From IMG/VR virus record IMGVR_UViG_3300020474_000102, positions 1-25,206 of that record: 25,206 bases of DNA; one strand, given 5' to 3'. The notes under the pieces were generated by a model. The model worked only from the letters and a program-made list of their open reading frames with translations, was not told where the DNA came from and did no database searches. The DNA comes from a virus. Position 1 is the stretch's first letter. Every line of letters begins with the position of its first letter. A program made the position numbers and the translations under genes. This document shows positions 8,118 through 13,703 of this stretch, piece by piece.

Positions 8118-8680
8118 TGTCAAAAATAGCAGTTCACAACCCAGTTAAACTGAGTGATAGTTACGGACATTTAAAGTTCGGTCATATTAATCCTAATAAT
8201 GCACTAGCAGGTGTTCTTATTAGGAATGGTCATCCTGGTCAAGCATCCGAACATTATATGATGATGATGTCTACAGGAGCACAGAAGGGTGGCACTATTA
8301 ATAGATGTCCAGGTGTTTATCAAATACATTGTGGTGAGAGACCTGTAACTGATATTGGTTTTATGTTAAATGTTGCTGAGGGTGATATTGTTCTCAGAGC
8401 AAATCGTGGTAGAATAAGAATGGAGGCAGAGAATGTAGATATTCATGCTAACCAAGGTGTAATTAATCTTGACTCAAACGAGAAAATTAATATGAAGTCT
8501 AAGACTATTGAAGTTAATGGTGATTCTGTTGTAAAATTCTTCTCGTCAGGACTTTGTGAGATTATTGGACAGAATACACTAAACTTCTTTGGTGGTTTAG
8601 TTGATTGTGTTGATGGTGCTACTACAGGGTTACCATCTAAAGGTGCATCAAAATTTGAAGATCAACAAAGAGAGGTTTAA
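8117..8680 (+). CDS. Small beta-solenoid virion protein, possible separate spike needle
   Basis: This 187-residue protein is coupled to the gp5-like gene by TAATG. The N-terminal half is globular (H/G-rich, with a run of Met near residue 50). From about residue 85 there is a regular pattern of short alternating strands (IVLRANRGRIRMEAENVD, then INLDSN, INMKSK, TIEVNG). The spacing is close to the eight-residue beta-helix repeat that forms the C-terminal needle of T4 gp5. Because the gp5-like neighbour lacks an obvious needle, this may be the needle as a separate chain; this is inference. It could equally be another baseplate accessory protein. No PAAR motif is evident. Confidence 0.55.
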   Translation: MSKIAVHNPVKLSDSYGHLKFGHINPNNALAGVLIRNGHPGQASEHYMMMMSTGAQKGGTINRCPGVYQIHCGERPVTDIGFMLNVAEGDIVLRANRGRIRMEAENVDIHANQGVINLDSNEKINMKSKTIEVNGDSVVKFFSSGLCEIIGQNTLNFFGGLVDCVDGATTGLPSKGASKFEDQQREV

Positions 8681-9516
8681 TGAAGTTTCCAGACGTAGAA
8701 ATTAGGAAGACATTATTTGTCGGTGAAGGTAATCCTGGATCTGTTTTAGGTGTAGGTAAAGCACAGATTAGAGGTGGTGCTTATGTTGAAGCACCTATGG
8801 TTGTTGGTGCTCCAATATTTTTATTCTCGGAAGCAACAATGATGATCGCTAACACAGTTAACCCTGATGCAAGCTTTCCTCCACTTTCATTAAAAGTTAA
8901 GGGTGATTCTGTAATGGAGGGTAATGGCAGAATGTCAAATACCCTTAAGATATCAGGACCACAGACTGACTTATTGTATGTTGATGGAGATGCCTTCTTC
9001 ACTGGTGCAGTTGACTGTGGTAATAAAGGTAAACTTGCTTCGAGATTTGCTTCTGCTGATGGTAAACCAAAACCTTTTGATATAGAACATCCTACTAAAG
9101 GTAAAGGTCATAGACTTAGATATGCTTGTATTGAGGGACCAGAGGTTGCTGTATATCATAGAGGTAGACTAAAAGATCATGAGAGAATTGATCTACCATA
9201 TTATTGGAAGGATTTGGTTGCAGAAGAAAGTATTACTGTACAGTTACAACCTATTGGAGATAGACACTTCCATCTCAGCGTGGTAGAATTCAACAATGAG
9301 TTTATAATTATTAGTGAAGCAGATGACAAACCAATTGATTGCTTCTATCATGTCTATGGTGAACGAAAGGATATTAATCCACTGATCACAGAATATGAGG
9401 GTGATAGTTGGGCAGATTATCCAGATCCAAACTTTGACCCAAATAAAGTAGATTCTGATGAAAGGATATATAATGATCCTAGATTCTCTGGTCCTCCTAA
9501 TACAAACACAAAATAA
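8680..9516 (+). CDS. Tail-fibre-like virion structural protein
   Basis: This 278-residue protein is coupled by TAATG. The first 110 residues are beta-rich with repeated short strands, ending in DLLYVDGDAFFTGAVD, a pattern of fibre shafts. The second half begins with FDIEHPTKGKGHRLRYACIE and continues GPEVAVYHRGRL, LPYYWKDLV, ESITVQLQPIG and HVYGERKD. I know this arrangement as a recurrent C-terminal domain of cyanophage tail-fibre and structural proteins, where it often caps a fibre. The C-terminus is acidic and Asp/Pro-rich. The place after hub and spike genes fits a baseplate or short-fibre component. The exact T4 counterpart is unclear. Confidence 0.65.
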   Translation: MKFPDVEIRKTLFVGEGNPGSVLGVGKAQIRGGAYVEAPMVVGAPIFLFSEATMMIANTVNPDASFPPLSLKVKGDSVMEGNGRMSNTLKISGPQTDLLYVDGDAFFTGAVDCGNKGKLASRFASADGKPKPFDIEHPTKGKGHRLRYACIEGPEVAVYHRGRLKDHERIDLPYYWKDLVAEESITVQLQPIGDRHFHLSVVEFNNEFIIISEADDKPIDCFYHVYGERKDINPLITEYEGDSWADYPDPNFDPNKVDSDERIYNDPRFSGPPNTNTK

Positions 9517-9620
9517 TGCCTCGATATCGCTTCCTTGGTAACGGCAACGGAACCAAAAAGAAAAAGAAAAAAAAGCATACTGAGAGTGACAAACCTAAAA
9601 AGAAAAAATACAATGGATGA
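9516..9620 (+). CDS. 34-residue Lys-rich peptide (candidate small gene)
   Basis: The ATG at 9516 shares one base with the previous stop (TAATG), the coupling used by several neighbours. The TGA overlaps the start region of the cytidylyltransferase-like gene. The peptide begins MPRYRFLGNGNGT, then has seven Lys in a row, HTESDKP, four more Lys and YNG. A basic peptide of this kind could bind nucleic acid, but nothing shows this directly. The A-rich stretch could inflate Lys by chance. The start/stop overlaps at both ends are the main argument that it is translated. Confidence 0.5.
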   Translation: MPRYRFLGNGNGTKKKKKKKHTESDKPKKKKYNG

Positions 9621-10059
9621 ACAAACTTTAGTATTGGTAAGTGGAGGATTCGATCCTATACATAGTGGACATATTGAATACTTTAAAGCAGCAAAGCAAC
9701 TTGGAACTTTAGGAGTTGCTGTTAATTCTGATGATTGGTTAATTAGGAAGAAAGGTAAGTATTTTATGAATGTGGCAGAAAGGATGTCTATAATTAAAGA
9801 ATTGAAGTGTGTTGATGTTGCTATTGAATTTAATGATAAGGATGATACTGCTAATGATGCAATATGGATGGCACTTGAAATATATGATAAGGTAATATTT
9901 TGTAATGGTGGTGATAGGACTAGAGGTACTACTCCAGAGATGGAGAAGTATGGTGATAATCCTAGAGTCAGTTTTGTTTTTGGTGTTGGTGGGGAGGATA
10001 AAAAGAATAGTAGTTCATGGATTCTTAATAGATGGAATGAAGAAGTTAATATACACTGA
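9613..10059 (+). CDS. Cytidylyltransferase-like nucleotidyltransferase
   Basis: This 148-residue protein is the size of glycerol-3-phosphate/ethanolamine-phosphate cytidylyltransferases and of the RfaE/HldE C-terminal domain. Residues 11-20 read GGFDPIHSGH, the Rossmann-like first strand with the HxGH nucleotide-binding signature. A central NGGDR motif follows near residue 98, and KKNSSS near residue 131 stands where family members have a Ser/Thr-rich phosphate loop (usually SST). The family transfers a nucleotide to a phosphorylated sugar or alcohol; the substrate cannot be told here. I chose the ATG at 9613, not an upstream in-frame TTG at 9535, because the domain starts at once and the extra leader is only a shadow of the Lys-rich ORF. 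The gene overlaps the next by 23 bases. It may activate a sugar or polyol for the carbohydrate-cluster domain encoded downstream. Confidence 0.8.
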   Translation: MDEQTLVLVSGGFDPIHSGHIEYFKAAKQLGTLGVAVNSDDWLIRKKGKYFMNVAERMSIIKELKCVDVAIEFNDKDDTANDAIWMALEIYDKVIFCNGGDRTRGTTPEMEKYGDNPRVSFVFGVGGEDKKNSSSWILNRWNEEVNIH

Positions 10060-10531
10060 AGAGAATTTTATAACTCCAGAAGAATGTCAAGAACTTATTA
10101 AATTATCTAAGGCAAATCCAGACGAGATGCCTTACGGTGATGAGAGTAGAGGTGGTAATACATATCTAACAACTCTTGATGGAATATACTTTGAATCTCA
10201 AAAGAATAATGCTGTTGATAGAGTAACGAATGTTTGTAAAACATTTGATCAAAGGGTAATTATAGATTATGCAGGTGTGGTAAGGTGGCCTTCTGGTACT
10301 TTTATGAAACCTCATATTGATCCACATAGACCTAATCAAGAACCTGATTTATTTGCAGCAGTTCTTTATTTGAATGATGATTTTAATGGTGGGTACACTT
10401 GCTTTGATGATTATGAGATAAAACCAGAGACAGGTAAGTTACTTATCTTCTCAAATTCTGTGTATAAACATTCAGTCAGTAAGATTGATGATGGTGAGAG
10501 ATTTGCTCTTAGTATATGGTATAACCAATGA
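10037..10531 (+). CDS. 2-oxoglutarate/Fe(II) oxygenase (prolyl-4-hydroxylase-like), first of tandem pair
   Basis: This 164-residue protein has a complete facial triad: H93-x-D95 in MKPHIDPH, a distal H145 in YKHSVS, and R155 (GERFAL) for 2-oxoglutarate. The core strands AAVLYLND, GGYTCFDD and GKLLIFSN are typical of the small P4H-like 2OG-Fe(II) family common in cyanophages. Such enzymes hydroxylate protein side chains or small molecules using O2, Fe(II) and 2-oxoglutarate; the substrate is unknown. The start at ATG 10037 overlaps the previous gene by 23 bases. The frame stays open upstream to 9905, but that part is only the nucleotidyltransferase read in another frame. The next gene is a paralogue (see shared RWP.GTFMKPH.D and TGKLLIFSN). 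Confidence 0.85.
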   Translation: MKKLIYTEENFITPEECQELIKLSKANPDEMPYGDESRGGNTYLTTLDGIYFESQKNNAVDRVTNVCKTFDQRVIIDYAGVVRWPSGTFMKPHIDPHRPNQEPDLFAAVLYLNDDFNGGYTCFDDYEIKPETGKLLIFSNSVYKHSVSKIDDGERFALSIWYNQ

Positions 10532-11112
10532 AGAAAGTAATGTATGTTGAGGATGATTTTTTAAGTCCATCTTTATGTCAACCATTTATTGATCTTCATG
10601 AGAAGGAAAATGATTCCTTTTTAGAAACAGTAACCCATTCAAATTCTGGTGAGACTTTAAGTTATTCTCCTAAGATACCAGAACCAGATGGTGATTATGG
10701 TGCAATATATTTGGGTGGAGATGTACGTCCTGTTGATATTAAATTGACAAAGGATGAACTCTTTAAAAATGCTATTAGTAATGTAACCAGTATTTGTAAG
10801 ACATTTGTTAATGACATTCAATTGGATTATTGTGGTGTTATAAGATGGCCTAAGGGTACATTTATGAAACCTCATTATGATAAGTCTGAGATGTTTAGTC
10901 CCAATGTTCTTGCAGCATTTTTATATCTGAATGATAATTATATTGGTGGTCATACTCAATTTGATACGATAGATGAAGAAGTGTGGTTTGATGTTAAACC
11001 AAAAACTGGTAAGTTATTAATATTCTCAAATCGAGAGTACCTTCATCATGTTAGTGAAGTTGAGTCTGGAACTCGATATATACTGTCCTTCTGGTTTAAT
11101 GCCAAGACTTGA
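10528..11112 (+). CDS. 2-oxoglutarate/Fe(II) oxygenase (prolyl-4-hydroxylase-like), second of tandem pair
   Basis: This 194-residue paralogue of the preceding gene overlaps it by ATGA. Metal and cosubstrate residues are H116-x-D118 (KPHYDK), H173 (YLHHVS) and R183 (GTRYIL). The core strands FLYLNDN, GGHTQFD and TGKLLIFSNRE match its neighbour. It has about 25 extra residues near 35-75, between the N-terminal helix and the core, which probably line a different substrate pocket. Both copies keep all catalytic residues, so the duplication suggests two substrates rather than decay. Its TGA lies inside the -35 region of the promoter described next, so transcription can restart here. Confidence 0.85.
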   Translation: MKKVMYVEDDFLSPSLCQPFIDLHEKENDSFLETVTHSNSGETLSYSPKIPEPDGDYGAIYLGGDVRPVDIKLTKDELFKNAISNVTSICKTFVNDIQLDYCGVIRWPKGTFMKPHYDKSEMFSPNVLAAFLYLNDNYIGGHTQFDTIDEEVWFDVKPKTGKLLIFSNREYLHHVSEVESGTRYILSFWFNAKT

Positions 11113-11137
11113 CACGTTGATACTAGGAATATATAAT
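11109..11137 (+). promoter_or_regulatory. Perfect-consensus sigma70-type promoter
   Basis: TTGACA (11109-11114) and TATAAT (11132-11137) are exact consensus hexamers with a 17-base spacer. The -35 overlaps the stop codon of the second oxygenase. Transcription should begin near 11144 and serve the genes from 11211 onward. It would be read by unmodified host RNA polymerase, so this part of the block could be expressed early, independently of late transcription. Confidence 0.85.
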
Positions 11138-11145
11138 AGTACAGT

Positions 11146-11157
11146 AATCAATTGATT
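11146..11157. promoter_or_regulatory. 12-bp palindrome at the predicted transcription start
   Basis: AATCAATTGATT is self-complementary and begins two bases after the predicted start point (about 11144). A repressor bound there would block the consensus promoter, so it is operator-like. No binding protein is identified in the window. Confidence 0.4.
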
Positions 11158-11210
11158 CTCAGTTTTGTCCTTTGGTTACAAATTGTTTAGTGGGAGTACA
11201 AAAGATCTCT

Positions 11211-11762
11211 ATGGTAGAAAGAGTGCCCACTTTTAGACAACCAAACGCTATATTTTCAGCCCCGTTTTTTATAGAGCAAGTTGATTTAGATAAAATAACA
11301 TTAGAGTCTGAAGAGTACAGCGAATCCTTCCTCAGTGGTATAAAAACTACAATGGGGAAGGATCGTTTTTCTGATGAGAGTTACCAGTATGTCTCTCAAT
11401 TAATTTTTGAATGTATCGGACAGTTCTTAGATCAATCTTTTTATATTGGACAAGTCTGGAGAAATAAATATAATAAGGAAGACTGGCAAGATCCCCATAT
11501 TCATTCTGGTGCTCAATGGAGTTTTGTAATATATGAAACCGTTGAACACTCTAAAACAGTTTTTATGAATCCTTCTAGGAAGGTTATGATGAATCAATGG
11601 GGTATGTACACTGAGTCATTGATGATGGATTTTATCCCTCAAGTCCCAGCAGGACATATCATTATATTCCCTTCATGGATTGAGCATTTTGTTACTAGTG
11701 GTAATGAAGGGACAACTGTATCAGGTAATGTATATTTACAAGAACCACCAAAAGGACCATGA
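11211..11762 (+). CDS. 2OG-Fe(II) oxygenase-like protein with altered active site
   Basis: This 183-residue protein resembles the phage family in which an N-terminal region ('W.N.Y') leads to an H-x-H type motif, a jelly-roll core, and a final 'FPSW.EH.V'. Here the motifs are DPHIHSGAQWSFVIYE (H96, H98) and IIFPSWIEHFVTSG (H159). The Arg that usually contacts 2-oxoglutarate near the end (R.S..FN) is replaced by T-V-S-G-N (about residues 169-173), so activity or cosubstrate use may differ. ATG 11211 is chosen because the conserved part follows. The frame is also open from a TTG at 11172 and a GTG at 11190, and GGGAG at 11192-11196 is rather far from the ATG. It is the first gene after the consensus promoter, and its stop overlaps the next start (ATGA). 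Confidence 0.65.
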   Translation: MVERVPTFRQPNAIFSAPFFIEQVDLDKITLESEEYSESFLSGIKTTMGKDRFSDESYQYVSQLIFECIGQFLDQSFYIGQVWRNKYNKEDWQDPHIHSGAQWSFVIYETVEHSKTVFMNPSRKVMMNQWGMYTESLMMDFIPQVPAGHIIIFPSWIEHFVTSGNEGTTVSGNVYLQEPPKGP

Positions 11763-12040
11763 AACTTAAAATCACTTGGGAATATGTCTGGTATGAAGAA
11801 CAAGTCGTTCGGATGTGTTATATAAATGGTTATCCTTATACCTTTGAAGATCTTACACCAGAAGAATGTACAGATAAGAAGGTTGCTAGTGAAGCAAATC
11901 AGAATAAGGATAAAGGAGTATTATATACTTCACAAGACTTGTTTAGATTAGGACAATATCTTATAATGGAAGAAGCACATCCAGAGCATTTTGATTTGGA
12001 AGATCAAATAGAAAACCCTAGAGAATTACCACTAGACTAA
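11759..12040 (+). CDS. Hypothetical 93-residue acidic protein
   Basis: This gene is coupled on both sides (ATGA with the oxygenase-like gene, TAATG with the NifU-like gene). The sequence starts MKLKITWEYVWYEE with an apparent beta strand, has a central TPEECTDKK segment, and ends in an acidic tail (EDQIENPRELPLD). There is no membrane segment and no recognisable catalytic motif. The tight coupling suggests it works with its neighbours, but no function can be given. Confidence 0.7.
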   Translation: MKLKITWEYVWYEEQVVRMCYINGYPYTFEDLTPEECTDKKVASEANQNKDKGVLYTSQDLFRLGQYLIMEEAHPEHFDLEDQIENPRELPLD

Positions 12041-12276
12041 TGGAATTAACAGAAGAAAATGTAATGAAGGTTCTCGAAGACCTTATACCATATATTGAAG
12101 CAGATGGTGGATGGTTAGAGTTTGTAGAAATAGAAGAAGAAACGAACCTTGTTAAAGTAAGATTAGGTGGTGCATGTGAGTCATGTGCTATGAGTGCTAT
12201 GACCCTGAAACAGGGGATAGAAAAGAAAGTGATGATGGATATTCCTGATTGTGTTGGAGTTGTTCAGGTATTATGA
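12040..12276 (+). CDS. NifU-like Fe-S scaffold protein (NFU domain)
   Basis: These 78 residues are a complete stand-alone NifU C-terminal (NFU) domain. They show the helix VLEDLIPYIEADGG, a beta region, and GGACESCAMSAMTLKQGIE with the CxxC pair C46/C49 that holds a labile [4Fe-4S] cluster between two subunits. Family members pass clusters to apo-proteins; cyanobacteria use NfuA of this kind for photosystem I maturation. In this block it sits among Fe(II)-dependent oxygenase-like genes, so it may support Fe-protein demand during infection. It does not itself supply the mononuclear iron of those enzymes. Coupled upstream by TAATG and downstream by ATGA. Confidence 0.9.
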   Translation: MELTEENVMKVLEDLIPYIEADGGWLEFVEIEEETNLVKVRLGGACESCAMSAMTLKQGIEKKVMMDIPDCVGVVQVL

Positions 12277-12407
12277 TTTTAGCAACAGTATTGATAATTG
12301 TATCAGTCCCATTTGTGGCATTAACTTTATACATGGGAACAAAGGGTGGATATTATGATAGTGATGACTATAAAGGTGATGGATGTGCTCACGATGTGAA
12401 ACGATGA
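12273..12407 (+). CDS. 44-residue single-span membrane peptide
   Basis: The ATG at 12273 overlaps the NifU-like stop, and the TGA at 12405-12407 overlaps an in-frame ATG of the next gene (ATGA at both ends). Residues 2-21 are a hydrophobic span (ILATVLIIVSVPFVALTLYM). The tail is polar, with GGYYDSDDYKGD followed by C38 and H40. The organisation resembles small photosynthetic or phage single-span proteins, but it matches none that I can name. The double overlap and the clean membrane segment make it a credible gene. The tail probably lies outside the membrane; orientation is not clear. Confidence 0.7.
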   Translation: MILATVLIIVSVPFVALTLYMGTKGGYYDSDDYKGDGCAHDVKR

Positions 12408-13507
12408 GACGATACACATATGATGCGAAAAATTATCCCCTGTCAGAAATTGCTCTAGGGTCGATTCAAAAGCATTATCCTGATGTACAGGATTTGTCTT
12501 TATTACATGAGTATGTTCCTGCTAAGAAGATTGGAGAACTAGCAAAGATTATAGGTAAGGATTTAGCAGATACTAATTTTTATGAGATCTTTGATAAACT
12601 CTTAAATGATTATGTCTCTTTGGGTGAGATATTGGTACAAAGGTTTGGTAATATACGAATTAATATACCCAATCAAGATAAGGATGGAACTGTTTTACCA
12701 TTCCATCAAGGTCAATGGGTTGGTAATGGTTTAGGTCTTAGAACTATATGGTTACCTTTTACTGATGCCTATGATAGTAACTCTCTACAAATAGTAAACC
12801 TTATGGATAGTAGGGAAATTACTAATGCGTGTAAGGAGTGGGACTACCCTAGGCTTCAAGAGGAATGTCAGAAGTCCTGTGAACCAGTCAATATTAAGAA
12901 GGGTCAGTTTATATTGTTTACTCAGGAGCATATTCATGGTGCTGCTCCTAATAGAACTGGTAAAACTAGAATGAGTATTGATGTTAGACTTCTATTAAAA
13001 GGTGGTCAACCTCATAGGAAATGGCCTGGTGCATATTTTAGGAAATTGGGTGATACGAATATTCATTCACGTAAGGTCGAGATTAAACACAATGATAATG
13101 TTGTAATGTATGCTGAGTATGAGGGATTTAAGACGAGATATATTGATTTGCACTTCCAAACTTTGACCGTCAAAGACTATTGTAATAGGATGGGTTATAC
13201 ATTCCCACATCAAACTGGTGATAATGAGGGTAGAAAACATACTTATCTAGAGTATTTGATTCAAGAAGGTAATCTTGATCATATTATGATGTTTAGTATC
13301 TTTTCTTTACCTGATGATTATCATAGAAGAGACTATATTATGCGTTTGGCAGTCGCACTTAAAGTTAAGTTGCATTTTGCTAACGAAGAGTTTGTATTAG
13401 ATAGTTGGGAGATGCTAGATAAGATAGAGTACTTAAGAAACTTCACTACAGATTGGAGCAACCCAGTATATGAGAGTTCAAATATGGCACTCGCCAGGCA
13501 TGAATGA
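12404..13507 (+). CDS. Fusion: 2OG-Fe(II) oxygenase-like domain plus LIC12192-like 'sporadic carbohydrate cluster' domain
   Basis: This 367-residue protein has two parts. Residues 75-200 resemble the StrG-like/sporadic-carbohydrate-cluster oxygenases: RINIP, LPFHQGQWVGNG, TIWLPFTDAYDSNSLQIV, GQFILF, distal H178 (HIHGAA) and R189 (TRMSIDVR). The usual HxD is HxG here (H101-Q-G103). Residues about 235-335 resemble the LIC12192 family: YEGFKTRYIDLHFQTLTVKD, GNLDHIMMFSIFSLPDD, HRRDYI and HFANEEF. From memory these two families are adjacent genes in bacterial surface-carbohydrate loci; here they are one chain. Start: the ATG at 12404 overlaps the previous stop in the ATGA style of the block; an in-frame ATG at 12383 would add seven residues. 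Likely role: modification of a glycan or sugar precursor, perhaps with the cytidylyltransferase-like enzyme. Function is inferred. Confidence 0.72.
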   Translation: MRRYTYDAKNYPLSEIALGSIQKHYPDVQDLSLLHEYVPAKKIGELAKIIGKDLADTNFYEIFDKLLNDYVSLGEILVQRFGNIRINIPNQDKDGTVLPFHQGQWVGNGLGLRTIWLPFTDAYDSNSLQIVNLMDSREITNACKEWDYPRLQEECQKSCEPVNIKKGQFILFTQEHIHGAAPNRTGKTRMSIDVRLLLKGGQPHRKWPGAYFRKLGDTNIHSRKVEIKHNDNVVMYAEYEGFKTRYIDLHFQTLTVKDYCNRMGYTFPHQTGDNEGRKHTYLEYLIQEGNLDHIMMFSIFSLPDDYHRRDYIMRLAVALKVKLHFANEEFVLDSWEMLDKIEYLRNFTTDWSNPVYESSNMALARHE

Positions 13508-13676
13508 ATGGCGATGGTCTTTATATACCAGACGCTATGCACCTAAAGGAGATTACCATCAAGAGACTGGTAGTAGGAAGGAAATTCGTGATGCAATGAA
13601 TGATGTAGCAACTACTATTGAGCATTTATTGGAACAGAAGGAAAAAACCTGCGAACTTGAGGGTATAAATATATAA
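13470..13676 (+). CDS. Hypothetical 68-residue protein
   Basis: The gene overlaps the end of the fusion gene by 38 bases. The start at 13470 is chosen because GGAG lies 11 bases upstream and the WHSPGMNEWRWSLY stretch looks like an intact N-terminal strand. A shorter version could start at 13500. The middle (TGSRKEIRDAMNDVATTIEH) is a probable amphipathic helix, and the end is acidic. It is a small soluble protein, and I do not recognise a function. Its last codons contain the late promoter of the following gene. Confidence 0.6.
   Translation: MRVQIWHSPGMNEWRWSLYTRRYAPKGDYHQETGSRKEIRDAMNDVATTIEHLLEQKEKTCELEGINI
13664..13671 (+). promoter_or_regulatory. T4-type late promoter TATAAATA
   Basis: This is an exact match to the T4 late -10 element, which is read by the phage sigma factor gp55 with sliding-clamp activation. 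It lies 32 bases before the giant tail-fibre-like gene, inside the last codons of the preceding gene, so starts would fall near 13681. Other structural genes in the window show no such element directly upstream. Confidence 0.75.
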
Positions 13677-13703
13677 CATACAAAGCTTTATCAGTTAAAT
13701 AAA

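Noticed and set aside
9535-9612. TTG-initiated extension of the cytidylyltransferase-like protein
   Set aside because: It adds an A-rich basic leader that is the out-of-frame image of the Lys-rich ORF. The conserved domain begins right after ATG 9613.
9905-10036. N-terminal extension of the first oxygenase
   Set aside because: The extra residues are the nucleotidyltransferase read in another frame. The oxygenase fold starts at MKKLIYTEENF, the same opening as its paralogue (MKKVMYVEDDF).
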